Shown piece after piece: positions 15,944-27,387 of a stretch of 64,000 nucleotides of DNA (position 1 is the stretch's first letter; each line of letters starts with the position of its first letter). Both the position numbers and the translations under genes were made by a program. A model generated the notes under the pieces. The model did not search any database. It was not told the DNA's origin and worked only from the letters and a program-made list of their open reading frames with translations. The stretch spans positions 10,113,001 through 10,177,000 of the forward strand of contig OU612066.1 of NCBI GenBank assembly GCA_914767715.1, written 5' to 3'. The stretch comes from Membranipora membranacea. Its lineage: Eukaryota; Bryozoa; Gymnolaemata; Cheilostomatida; Membraniporidae.

Positions 15944-18900
15944 ATGTCTTTGGAGGAGAACTTTGGAGATGGCTCTACACCTGCAATAGTGATTGACAAT
16001 GGATCCTGGATGGTGAAAGCTGGGTTTGCCGGAGATCACGCCCCTAGAGCAATATTTCGACCCATTGTTGGACATCCCGAATCTCAGGTGAAACCATCAG
16101 TACATTTGTTATGCTCTAAGCCCAAGGCTAACCTCTCATGAAGCAAATTTGTAACACAATACAATCTATGCAATCTGAAGGTTGGCCATCAACCTGGTTG
16201 AGATATGTTTTTCCAATTTCAACCTGCGAAATGGTGTTTTTCAGCCCAAAATCTTTAAACCACTAGTGATCAGGGAGGATGATGGTAGAATAGTTTTAGT
16301 TCTGTTCTGATCAGAAGTTTTATTAGTAAATGCCTGGTACCAGAAACATACTTGATATGTTTTATTAGTCAGGGTGCGATGATAATGTATTCCATACGAA
16401 CCCATGTTTGTATTTATCTCTTGGGTAACTCGTTGTGTGTATGATGGATTATACTCTTGGTGTAATACTAGACTGTCTCAATAATCTGACGTGATTATTA
16501 CTGTTGGACAATTACAGACTGCGATGGTTGGTATGGGCTTTAAGGACTGCTATGTCGGTGATGAAGCCCAAGCTAAAAGGGACATTTTGTGTTTGAAAGA
16601 TCCAATCGAACACGGCGTTGTCACAAACTGGGATGATATGGAAAAAATCTGGCATCACACATTCTACAATGAACTGAGGGTGGCACCAGAAGAACACCCC
16701 GTCCTTCTCACAGAGGCCCCACTCAATCCTAAGGCTAACAGAGAGAAGATGACTCAGATTATGTTTGAGACATTTAACACACCAGCCATGTATGTGGCTA
16801 TTCAAGCTGTGATGTCACTCTACAGCAGCGGTAGAACCGAAGGAATAGTGTTTGATGCAGGAGATGGTGTCTCACATGTGGTGCCCATTTATGGGGGTGA
16901 GTCTTTCCTTATTTTTTCTTCTTAACTTGTCTCAAATTTGAGATGGATGGAAATTGAACCACCGGAAAATATATATTGAATTAACGGTATTCAATACAGC
17001 TTCAGCAAAACATTCTCCAAACAATGTTAATTTCATTATCACTATAAGTTCTTTCAATTCTTTTGCTGTCTTCCAGGTTATGCTCTGCCTTATGCTATTG
17101 GGGAAATGAATATTGGTGGAAGAGACCACACAGCCTTATTGGCCAGACTTCTACATAAAAGAGGATACAACTTCACCACGACAGGTTTGTGTTTGCATCA
17201 GGTTTGTACTACCTACATGACTTCACTGCCTTCTCAAGCTACGCGATATGTTATCCAGGAAAAAATGTCACAACTGTCATTGTCACTTTCAAGTTTTTCT
17301 TATCAGCCCTAGCAAATGTTATCCCCAAGCAATTTTTCCCAGTTACTGTAACCAGTTTGCCACCGTCTTATATCTTTGAACATGAAGCTGATCATATAAG
17401 GTAGCTTGTAATATTCGAAAGTGTCCATGTAATATTTAGTGTTAAATTCCGTTTATTTTCCAGCTGAGATGGAGATAGTAAGAGAGATGAAAGAGAAGCT
17501 TTGTTACAGCGCTCTGGACTTCAATCAAGAAATGGTCTCGTCAGCGAAATCATCAGCCACCGAGAAGTCATACGAGCTGCCTGATGGTTCTGTTGTAACA
17601 GTCGGCAATGAGAGATTCAGAGTTCCCGAAGCCATGTTCCAGCCCTCATTGCTTGGTAAGTTTTTGTCCTTTGCTGGACTACAGAACCATAGATAATGAG
17701 CTAGCTCATTTATTGATTAATATGCTACATGTGTTGTGTATCTGGGGGTCTTAAAATTAAAATGAGTGAGCCTTTATTAAAGCAAACTATCACATCGCTC
17801 AAAATTATTGCTCTCTTGGTCTTTCAATTAAGCAATTTCGTTTCCAAATCGCTCACTCAGAATATGTATAGTTCCATCAATGAGTGAGCGATTTGTCAGC
17901 GATACCCTACCGGGTATCACTCACTTACTGAGTGAGTGATCAGATTGCGATTTTAGCTGTTTTTAATTGAAAGACCCCCCCCCTGCCACCCTTTTTCCAC
18001 TACTTATGAGAAAACAGATTTGAACTTCTAGGGTGATCATAAACCCTTGATTGACCATTGCATCCTTCTTACATTGAAGGTATGGAAGATACTGGTATAC
18101 ATGAGATGATCTATAAGAGTATAATGAAGTGCGATATAGATGTCAGAAAATACATGTACCTGAGTTTAGTACTAGCTGGAGGCAGCACCATGTACCCTGG
18201 TAAGTTTGAACCTACCATTAACCTGTTTTGAGTCAAGTACCAAACTGCATTTCAGATTCAGTGGACAATTCAAAAATAAGCGTATAAATAGCTTGAGCAT
18301 GCAACATTTTCCACCCTTGAGCTTTGTTTGTTTGTTTGTTTGTTTGTTTGTTTGTTTAATTTATACTCTTTGTCCAAAGATGTTTACATCGAGATAAAAA
18401 GCCCCCTTGGAGAGAGAAAATAATAAATAATAAATTGTAAAAACAGAAACAATTTAAACTTGTTAGGCTAGATAGTCTTTGTTTTTTAAGATTGCCTTGC
18501 TACATTTCACAGTTCGTGACCGTTTTATATACACATCAGTTTGACACTTTCTTACAGATCTCTGTGGTCTTACGTTGGTTTTGTTATTTAGGCGGTTTCT
18601 CAGCAGATGTTCTGGATTATTGACGATTCTCAGCACATAGGTTGAGCATACGTCATGGAGTAAATCGCAAAGTGGTGTTAGCTTAGCAGCGTTGAGTCTA
18701 TCGATATAATGTTCAAGGTCATTGAAAATTATTCGCAGTGCTAGTTTCTGGATCTTTTCCAGCTCGTTCCTGAGATAGTCTGCTAAGAAAGGAAACCAAG
18801 CTGGAGCTGAGTAGGTTATTGTTGGCAGTATTTGGGCTCTGTACATCATCACAAGTGTTTCTGTGTTAACCCCAGATTGTTTCAGGACTAACAATCCGTG

Positions 18901-20205
18901 GATTTTACGGTTTGCAGCCTTTCGTACCTCGGACACATGTTCGCTGAATGTAAGGTGGCTATCAAGTGTCACGCCTAGTAATTTTGTACTTGAGACGTTA
19001 GTGACGCTCTGGTTGGTGTTCATAACGAGTTCAGAGTTCATGTTTAGAGATTTTCTGAGGGATACATTGAGCGACTTGGTTTTTTGGACATTAAGACGCA
19101 TCTTATTCCGATTAGCCCAATCACTGCACTCTCTGATTAGTTGTTGTCCGACTTCAGGAGGTACAAAGTCGACTTCTGATCGAGTGCAGCTAGTGGTCTC
19201 AGTAGTGGATTTCTTCAGCGGATAGTAGGTAGTCGTATCATCTGCGTATTTGATGGTGGCGCCTTGTGAGAATTTGAGCGAGTTTACGAATGCTGACCAG
19301 AGTGTGGGTCCACAGAGTGTGCCCTGAGGGACTCCAGTGTTGCATATTCGGTAGGTTGACTTCACATTGTGGCATCTTAGAGTGACACAGTGTGATCGGT
19401 TACATAGATAATTTGCGACGAGAGATATTAGTGCATCAGATAATTCCAGCTCTTGTAGTTTTGTGAGTAGAAGTTGATGATTCATCAAGTCGAAAGCCTT
19501 GCTAAAATCATACAAGATCAGTTGAGCCCCATGATTGTCAGTATCATCGAGCACAGTAGTCACATCATCCAACAAGTAAACCAGAGCATCTGTGCAGCCT
19601 ACACCTTTTCTGTACGCAAACTGATTAGTGTCTAGTTTAATTTGAAGTGTGGTACTATCTGGAGGCAGCACTATGTATCCAGGTAGGTTTACACCTACCA
19701 TCAACCTGTTTTAGCGGAGCTACCACATAACCTGGGGTCAATTAGTAATGACAGCGTAAAAAGCTTGAGCAACTAAAAGATTATATGAAATTAAGGAATT
19801 ATGATAATTGGTACAGGAGTTACTCTCCCTTTGACATTGACAACACAACTCCAGAAACACCTCCTAGTTTCATATTGTATAACCAGGTATAACATTGTGC
19901 GACACTTTGTGCTCATTTTTTTATATGCGATGTTGTTATAGATTTTCCTATCCTTGACAATTTCACAGCTAGTAATAAACTTTTTCAATCTCTCTACAGG
20001 CATTTCAGACAGAATACAAAAAGAGGTAACTCAGCTAGCTCCACCCAGATACACAGCAAAGGTTATATCACCACCAGAGAGGAATTACTCCGTATGGATC
20101 GGAGGTTCTATTCTGGCTTCTCTATCGGCCTTCCAGCAGATGTGGATCAGCAAGGAAGAGTATGATGAATCTGGTCCTTCTATCGTACACAGCAAGTGCT
20201 TCTAG
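15944..20205 (+). CDS. Actin D, open but diverged and mosaic, 382 codons
   Basis: Join 15944-16087, 16518-16896, 17077-17184, 17464-17655, 18080-18199, 20000-20205, stop TAG. Splice sites and phases are preserved and no stop interrupts the frame. However, the phosphate loop reads DNGSWM where actins have DNGSGM, GDDAP became [13 protein letters not shown] became [14 protein letters not shown] became KDPIEH, and [16 protein letters not shown] became [17 protein letters not shown] Trp in the ATP phosphate loop should disturb nucleotide binding. Intron 5 (18200-19999) carries an antisense LINE and a second partial exon 5 (19645-19682). Exon 6 and the 3' flank are C-like while exons 1-5 are E-like, so this is a recombinant gene. 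It could be a decaying pseudogene still open, or a specialised actin; expression data would decide. Confidence 0.7.
17818..17976. mobile_element. MITE-like element in actin D intron 4
   Basis: Perfect 14-bp terminal inverted repeats GGTCTTTCAATTAA / TTAATTGAAAGACC enclose about 130 bp with internal GAGTGAGCGAT / ATCGCTCACTC inverted motifs. Absent from intron 4 of actins C and E, which otherwise align. No coding capacity. Confidence 0.6.
18323..19641 (-). mobile_element. 5'-truncated non-LTR retrotransposon (CR1/L2-like), antisense in actin D
   Basis: An open frame on the minus strand down to its stop at 18463 encodes the later reverse-transcriptase motifs: [16 protein letters not shown], the catalytic YADD (19237-19248), and a thumb and C-terminal region typical of CR1/L2/Rex-like LINEs ([28 protein letters not shown]). 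The endonuclease domain and the first reverse-transcriptase motifs are missing, as in 5'-truncated copies. The 3' end is a (CAAA)n tail of about nine units on the minus strand (18323-18357). The upstream end of the long open frame (19642-19704) is antisense actin exon 5, not LINE. No stop breaks the remaining frame, so the insertion is fairly young. Confidence 0.88.
19645..19682 (+). pseudogene. Partial duplicate of actin exon 5
   Basis: Matches the last 38 nt of exon 5 ([11 protein letters not shown]) followed by the donor GTAGGT. It abuts the LINE 5' end and has no acceptor of its own. The intron that follows resembles actin C intron 5, whereas the intron start after the complete exon 5 (18200-18320) resembles that of actin E. 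This marks a rearrangement breakpoint. Confidence 0.8.
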
Positions 20206-21501
20206 TTACTCACGCTGTTGATAAATATATACTTTTATGGCTAATACTGTCTTGTGGCTATTATCGAGATTAAATATCTAAAGGTCTTCAGTCTTGTGTA
20301 CCAAATCTTATGTTTCATTATCATTATCTTTATCATTGGATAATTGGTGATAAAGTGAAGTGAGAAAACTTTTACTCACAGAGTTGATAGCCTTACGTAT
20401 TATGCTATTCGCATTATGTTGATAATCTGTATTTAGAGTTGACTGTCCCCATTTGTGCATCATACAAGTCAGTTAAATGTATATTGCATATAACATTCCT
20501 TTACCAATTGAGTTACCAATTATATATGACTTATTATATGGTTTAATAGATGATAATCAATAATACAGTAATATATATTATACTGTCGGGATGGATCCGA
20601 TTTTGTCCAGTCATTGTCGTGCTGATACCAGCCAGCAGCCTAGCAGCCAGTATCCACCAAGGTCCCCATGATATCTAGCGTCAGATAAAAGCTCTTGCTG
20701 CTATGATCCGTCGGTTCGTTTTTACGTTTTGTTTGGTTGAGCTTCACATGGATAAATTGGTTTCATAATGCGTACACACACGATATCCATGTCAATGTAC
20801 ATGATGCTGGTGGTGGGTATTGTTTAGAAAGTTTTGAGAAGTGATTATAATATAATTGAATGGGTACATAATATTAGGGCATGTGAACGACGTAGTTGTG
20901 GTGATGAGTGCAAAGAGAAATAAAATATAAATTGAGCAACCAACAGAGAGAGACAGCAGACTCAGAGAGAGAGCTTGGTAGAATCACCACGCAGCTTCAT
21001 ACTGAAAAAAGGAAGGTTCGACTCTTTGTTGCGAACTCATATCATGTTATATATTATAATAACAGATGAACTATTGTAAACAATGAATAAATTATTTAAA
21101 TCTATACAAATTCGGTGAAGTCTATAGTGAGTTTGATGATGTCCTGATGTAATGATTGTAATGAAACTGTTTTGCTGTGTATTATATACATAGTTATTAC
21201 ATAATACCTTCCCAGGTTAAGATTACTCAGCATATTGAAATCTGTTAACTCTGCAGAGCGTATCCTTCCTAGCAAAAAAATAAAGTACATATTCAATCCT
21301 TAGGAAGTTGCATTATATCATATTAGTATCGGCAAACTTATGATAATAAACATGGTTATGGTAAGATAAAAATGGCTAAATTTTATTAACTATTGCTATG
21401 TTTCATTAAATTTCACATGAAGAAAACCGCCAAGCTGTGCACATCATGATATTATGATGAGTTGACTTTACTTTCATTTAATTGCAGGTTGAGAATTGAC
21501 A
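20206..21501. other. Actin D 3' flank and intergenic, no gene seen
   Basis: To about 20,800 it matches the actin C 3' flank. A purine-rich stretch with GAGAGAGA motifs lies near 20,940-20,980 and could be an untranslated exon of the small candidate gene downstream, but no donor can be assigned. Confidence 0.45.
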
Positions 21502-22631
21502 ATGAAGACAACTATTCTGGTATCCCTGCTTCGCTTGTTGCCTTTTGTGCTACAGCCTACAGTTCAAGGTGAGATAAAAATTAACCACTGCTGACCTCAA
21601 GATACCCTAATAATTTATCATGGACATGCTTAAACACTGCAGTTATTTATATCTACATTAGAATTATGACTAAATATTGATGATTATGAACTAAGAAGAG
21701 GTATACACCCGAGTGTGCTGGGGGCTGAAACAATCAACCTTGAAAGCTCCCCCAATGGGATTCGACCACACAACTCTTGCGGCACTAATCGCCTGGCAGT
21801 GAAAAGCAAGCGCGCGAACCGATTGCGCCATCTCACCATCCCCAAAAAAGAATGGGTTGATGGCGCTAATTAGCATACCTGCTATTCACTACTCAGAGTT
21901 GTGTTCTCTTGTCCCATAGCTCATTTCACTCCACCATTGCCACCCTATGCAACACAGCGTATGTTTTAGGGTTGTTAGCCTTACATGGCCCATTGCTGGG
22001 ACCCCGTGTAGTGAGTTTTTTAGCTGGCTTTCCAGGTTGACAGCATGTCTTTCTATGCTGTCACATGTCTTTCCATTAGTCAGTCAGAAGACGCCTACAC
22101 AAAAGACGAGTACATAGAAGAGCTATACACCCAAGGTTGCTGGGGCTGAAACAATCAACCTTGAAAGCTCCCCCAATATGATTCAAACCCACAACTATTG
22201 CGGCATTATTCGCCTGGCAGTGAAAAGCAAGCGCGCCATCACGCCATCTGGCCACCTCACCATCCCCTTCTTAGAAATCGTTGAAATAGATTATTGTTGA
22301 CACATACTGTTGTTACATAGATTGTTGTTACACAGATACCACACGTCATACGTTGAAAAGTAGTCCTCTGTAAGCTGATTACGAGTAGAATCGCTCCTGT
22401 TAACTGCATGCATTTTTTATAATGTACACCATGTAATCTTGTGTTTCTTTATCACTTGTAGGGGTCTGTCTGACTTTAGTAATGGCAAGTTTAAGCCATG
22501 TAATACTATTAAGTGCTAATCCTGAGAAGATGCTAGAAACACCCCGATCAACTCATTGTACCAAGACACTGAAACACCAACTATGGACTATGATGTATCT
22601 GAAAAATAATCGTAAATATAATAAAAAATAA
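21502..22631 (+). CDS. Candidate two-exon small secreted protein, 78 aa
   Basis: Exon 21502-21568 begins MKTTILVSLLRLLPFVLQ, a good signal peptide, and ends in the donor CAAG|GTGAGA. An acceptor (CTTGTAG) at 22461 opens exon 22462-22631 in matching phase and runs 56 codons to TAA. An acceptor-like TTGCAG also precedes the ATG, so a noncoding exon is likely upstream. AATAAA-like signals overlap the end. The mature part (from VQG..) has two Cys and basic C-terminal residues; I recognise no family. Two SINE-like repeats occupy the intron. It may instead be a fragment of a larger gene or a chance pairing of splice signals. Confidence 0.35.
21695..21843 (-). repeat. tRNA-derived SINE, family 2, copy 1
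   Basis: On the minus strand it begins GGGGATGGTGAGATGGCGC with a tRNA-like A box and D arm (GCGC..GCGC). A B box GGTCGAATCCC follows, then a tail including GGAGCTTTCAAGGTTGATTG. A second copy lies about 420 bp away. Confidence 0.7.
22116..22267 (-). repeat. tRNA-derived SINE, family 2, copy 2
   Basis: Matches copy 1 in the same orientation (GAAACAATCAACCTTGAAAG, CGCCTGGCAGTGAAAAGCAA on the plus strand), with a small change around the B box and A box. Two insertions of one family in one short intron-sized interval suggest either repeated insertion or local duplication. Confidence 0.7.
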
Positions 22632-24107
22632 ATTTGCATAGAAAAAAATAAGTTATCAAAACTGTACAAAGTTCCCTTCAAGGTTTACCATCCATTCCTG
22701 TTTGCTCCGTGACAGGACACAAATGATGTTGAAGCAGGAGGTAGAACATAGAATAAATTTGAAAAAAACCTCTAGTGATATGTTTCCATACACAGAGTTG
22801 CAGACATGTGAAACGTATGTAAAACATCTGAGCAAAACATTTTGCCTCTTTCTACTTGCTGTCCAGAAGAATTGTCTCTTCAAACACTACAAATTTTGTT
22901 TTTGACGAACACGAAATTGCTATATAATTCGATCAATTGATGGTTAGGATGTATAGGGCTGTATCAATATCTGTACACTTTTAACCAAACCTCTGTAAAT
23001 AAATAAATAAATAAATAAGGAAATAATACCTACTGCTAACAATTGACAATCCCATTGTTTATAGCTGCTATTGTACGATAATATCCCGTACACAATATAC
23101 CGCAAGCTATCTATGTTACCTAAATGGCCACAAAATAAGACACAACATGCAATTTTAAATTCACATTAATGCTGCCCCATGAATGTATTTAGGTAGGTAA
23201 TGTAACTAGTTTCAGGCTATTTAGCGCGGTAGTCACCCTGTCATTCTTTTACAAATATCTCACACTCCTATATTTGGTGGCAACTAACAAACCAGCTAGA
23301 GTGAAACATGAGATCACAGAAACTCGAATTAAATACAAAGATATGACTAGGCAATTAAACCACAGGTGTTACACCATCTAGCCCAATCAAAGGTTTGTGA
23401 TGACATTAATGCAGAGACAGTAGTTGAACCAGCCATCGATTTTTAGATAAACAGCAGTGCTAGTTGTGGCGAACAATATGGGGCACATTATAATCATAAT
23501 GCTAGAGCTCCGGGGACCTTCACCAACTAACAGTAATTTCGTCCATTCAAACATCTTTCTTGATCAGCGAAAAACACCTGCACAACCTTAGCACATTCAA
23601 ATTTTTTTACTGTTGACCAGGTATTTGAGCTTACAAAAATTGAAGTAAGAACAAATCAGGGTGTGCCATTCTCATATATTGATCACTGAAGCAATACTAT
23701 CAAAGGACAAGAAAAACTCGTCAAGTGAATTTCAATCCCCACACCCTGTCGGCCATATTCACTAAACAGCTGGCATGTGATAGCGTGTTGCCTTACAAGG
23801 GCATCAACTTTGCTTCGTAGATGGAGTCAGCAAAAAATCATGCTTGCATTCTGACATAATTATAATTTTTACTTGTGTTGGTTTCCATCTATAACATAAC
23901 ACTGTATTAATAAAAGTGCAGTCTAACTTCTCACTAGTAAATTAATCAGTATGGAGATTATTATAGGATATATTGCATCATGGTTGGTCACCTCTCAATT
24001 TTTGCAAGTGTGCCCTGCAAAGAAAAACAAAGATTGAAACCTGCAAAATATTGTGTGAGTGTAATAATCAGTGATTTCCTTATCTGATTTGCTAACGGTG
24101 ACTAATA
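22632..24107. other. Intergenic between candidate peptide gene and actin E
   Basis: No gene seen. An (AAAT)n microsatellite lies near 22,993-23,020 and may be the tail of an old retroposon. From about 23,655 the sequence is the upstream unit of the actin array (CTCATATATTGATCAC, GGGCATCAACTTTGCTTCG). Confidence 0.5.
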
Positions 24108-24284
24108 CCAGATAAAATATGATTGCAACAGTGTCACAAGACATTCATAGCTATTTCGAGAGCAGTTAGTTAGTAGAAAGATGAATTCCACAAACAAACA
24201 AGCCAAAATCGTATAATAATGACTGTATTTTCAAAAACGCATTTTAATGTCACATGGGGAGGGAACATTTCAGGAATATCATAG
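24108..24284 (+). promoter_or_regulatory. Decayed actin E promoter
   Basis: The CArG position reads CCAGATAAAA (24108-24117) and the TATA position AATATCATAG (24275-24284), the latter identical to actin D. Surrounding blocks are still recognisable, so the changes are specific losses in the D/E lineage. Confidence 0.55.
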
Positions 24285-24516
24285 CACTGGTAGCAGAAGC
24301 TTAGTATTACAGCTCTCAGAGCAGCAACTCAGCAAGGACTGTAGTATGTAATGAGAAGACATAACAGCAAACTTAGATACTTGGATACTCAACAGAACTG
24401 AAGTAGGTTTTATGCAGTGAAATAGGAAAGAGAAATTTTATTGGTTTTAAAAAGGACCCAGTTTGAAATGTTGAAACTATTGAAAAAGAAACTTGTGACT
24501 TCTCAACACTTAACAC

Positions 24517-24765
24517 GGAGTAGGAGGTGGCTCAGATGGCTAGAGTGACGGTCTTTTAGCATGCTAATGTTGAGGGTCGTAGGTTTTGAATCCCACTGTA
24601 GTCCATCAACTACTGGTGTGCTACCACCTGCCTGCAAACAGAGAGCAACCTGGTGCAGATATTGCAGCCTCGCCACTTAGGCAACTAATGTTTCGCCGCC
24701 CATGCTTTGGGATGTGGCGTCTGAGAAGACACCTGATTTTAATCAACCGTTAATCAACCAATACT
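24517..24765 (+). repeat. tRNA-derived SINE, family 1, copy 2, in actin E 5' intron
   Basis: Full-length match to 8118-8370, but the B box reads GGTTTTGAATCCC with inserted T residues, and the A box region also varies. It sits between the actin E noncoding-exon donor (after 24402) and the ATG at 24924. Confidence 0.8.
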
Positions 24766-24923
24766 TTAGATTCAAAGTATTTGAATTCATTGAGTAGTAT
24801 ATAGTTGTCTACCAGCTACCTAAGAGCTAGGTAGACAATAGACAATATCTAGCACAAATGGTGAAGAAAATTAAAGTTAAAAGATTATTATGGAACCATC
24901 TCATGCCTCTGTAATATTTCAGG

Positions 24924-27387
24924 ATGTCGCTGGAGAATGATTCCACACCTCCAATAGTGATTGACAATGGATCTGGGATGATGAGAGCTGGGTTTGCCGG
25001 AGATGACACCCCTAGAGCTGTGTTTCCATCTATTGTTGGACATCCCGAATCTCAGGTAAAACCATCAGTGCATTATTTTTGTTCTAAGCCCAAGGATAAC
25101 CTCTCTCCTCTCATGAAGCAACTCAAGAGTTTTAGTTCTGTTTTGATCAGAAGTTTTTTTAGTTAATTCCTGGTACCACAAACATTATTGATAAGTTTTA
25201 TTAGAATAGAGCAGGCTTTAGTCAGGGTGTAATGATAATAGATTTCATTTACAAACCATTTTTTTATATTCATCTTTTGGGTGGCTCTTGGTGTAATACT
25301 AGACTAAGGACAGCTACGTCGGTGATGAGGCTCAATCTAAAAGGGACATCCGATGTGTGAAATATCCAATCCAATATGGCAGAGTGATACACTGGGATGA
25401 CATGGAGAAAATCTGGCATCATACATTCTACAACGAACTGAGGGTGGCACCAGAAGAACACTCCGTCCTGCTAACAGAGGCCCCACTCAATCCTAAGGCT
25501 AACAGAGAGAAGATGACTCATATTATGTTTGAGACATTTAACACACCAGCCATGTATGTGGCTATTCAAGGTGTGATGTCGCTCTACAGCAGTGGTAGAA
25601 CTACAGGAATAGTACTTGATGCTGGAGATAGTGTCTCACATGTGGTACCTATTTATGGGGGTGAGTCTTTCCTTATTTTTCTTCTTAACTTGGCTCAACT
25701 TTAGGATGATAATTTAACCATTACCAGAAAACTCATTTTGAATGAACAGTACATCTTCAGCGAAAAGCTCTCTAAACAATGTTAGTTTAATTTTCACTGT
25801 AAGTCCTTTTGATTCTTTTTTTGTCTTCCAGGTTATGCTCTGCCTCATGCTATTGGAGAAATGAGTTTTGGTGGAAAAGACCACACAGCCTTATTGGCCA
25901 GGCTTCTGTATGAGAGAGGATACAACTTCACCACTTCAGGTTTGTGTTTGTATCAAGTTGGCACAAGCTAGATCATTTCAATTCCTTCTCAAGCTACGTG
26001 GTATTGAATGCAGGAAAAAGATGTCTTAAGAGTAACATATACATCTTTGAAAGTGACAATGGCATTTGTGATATTATCACGAATATCATTGTCACTCTTA
26101 AAGTTTCCCTTACCTTAAAATTGGACCCTAGCAACTGTAATCACAATGCTATTTTTTTCTAGTTTCTATAGCCAGTTTGTCCACCGTCTATCTTCAAACT
26201 TAAACCTGATCACTATGACAGCGTGTAATATTTAAATGTTCATACAGGCAATCTAACGCCTGAGTTCATGTTATATTTAGTATCCAATTCCTATTTCCTT
26301 CCATAGCTGAGATGGAGATAGTAAGAGACATGAAAGAGAAGCTATGTTACAGCGCTCTGGACTTCAATCAAGAAATGGTCTCGTCAGAGCAATCGTCTGC
26401 CACAAAGAAGTCATATGAACTACCTGATGAGTCAGTTGTCACAGTTGGCAATGAGAGATTCAGAGTTCCTGAAGCCATGTTTGACCCTACATTGCTTGGT
26501 AAGTTTTTGTCCATTGCTGGACTGCACAACCATAAATATGAGCTCATCTATTCATTAATATGCTATGTGTTAAGTCTACTGAATTTTTTTCTACATTCAC
26601 TGCTTATGAAAGAACAGATTTGAACTTCTCATGTGATCAAAATAAGGTTGATTATGGAAAATTTGTTCCCCCTTTTTAACATGAGTGAAATTCCATAAAA
26701 CCCCCCTTGTGATTCCTGTTATGAGTACGGAATACGAAAATATAACACTTCTACTACACAATGCATGAAAACCAGCCTTTGTACTTTTAACATGAATTTT
26801 GACCGTGATCCTCGACTACAAACCCTTGATTAACCCTTGCTTCCTTTGTACATTGAAGGTTCGAAGTGCTTTAGTATAGATTTATTGATCGATAGTTGTA
26901 TTAGGAAGTGTGATGTGGATATCAGAAAAGACATGTACCAGGGTGTAGTTCTATCTGGAGGCAGCACCATGTACCCTGGTAAGCTTACACCTGCCATCAA
27001 TCATTTTTAGAGTCAAGTACCAAACTGCACCTCAGATTCAGTGGACAATTAAAAAAAAAGTCTATAAATAGCTAGAGCAAACAACAGTTTCCACCCTTGA
27101 ACTCTAGATGAACTTATCTTGTAATAGTAATATTAATTCCTCTGCGACAGCTTAATGGTCTTATCGTATTTAATATTACAGGATTTGGAGCCAGGTTACA
27201 CAAGGAATTGACCCGACAGGCTCCATCAAAAATCAACATAAAAGTGATATCACTGCCAGAAAAAAAGTACTCAGCATGGATCGGAAGTTCTATTCTGGCT
27301 TCTCTCTCCACCTTCGCGGAGATGTCGATCAGCATGAAAGAGTATGATGAATGTGGTCCTTCTATTATACACAGAAAGTGCTTCTAG
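24924..27387 (+). CDS. Actin E, strongly diverged actin, possibly a pseudogene
   Basis: Join 24924-25055, 25303-25660, 25832-25939, 26307-26498, 26859-26978, 27182-27387, stop TAG: 371 codons with no stop. Compared with D, four codons are missing from the N-terminus. A deletion removed the normal acceptor and first codons of exon 2. An AG at 25301-25302 (or 25307-25308) would restore splicing in frame, giving ..[12 protein letters not shown] and a DNase-I loop about seven residues shorter. Further changes: GMVKAG to GMMRAG (nucleotide-site Lys to Arg), PIEHG to PIQYG (loss of the usual methyl-His), DAGDGV to DAGDSV, exon 5 start replaced ([14 protein letters not shown]), and exon 6 altered ([13 protein letters not shown] for [13 protein letters not shown]). 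Open frame argues for constraint; loss of core residues and promoter boxes argues against. Confidence 0.6.

Noticed and set aside
19642-19704. N-terminal 21 codons of the long reverse-transcriptase frame
   Set aside because: They are antisense actin exon 5 and its intron joined by the rearrangement, not part of the LINE protein.
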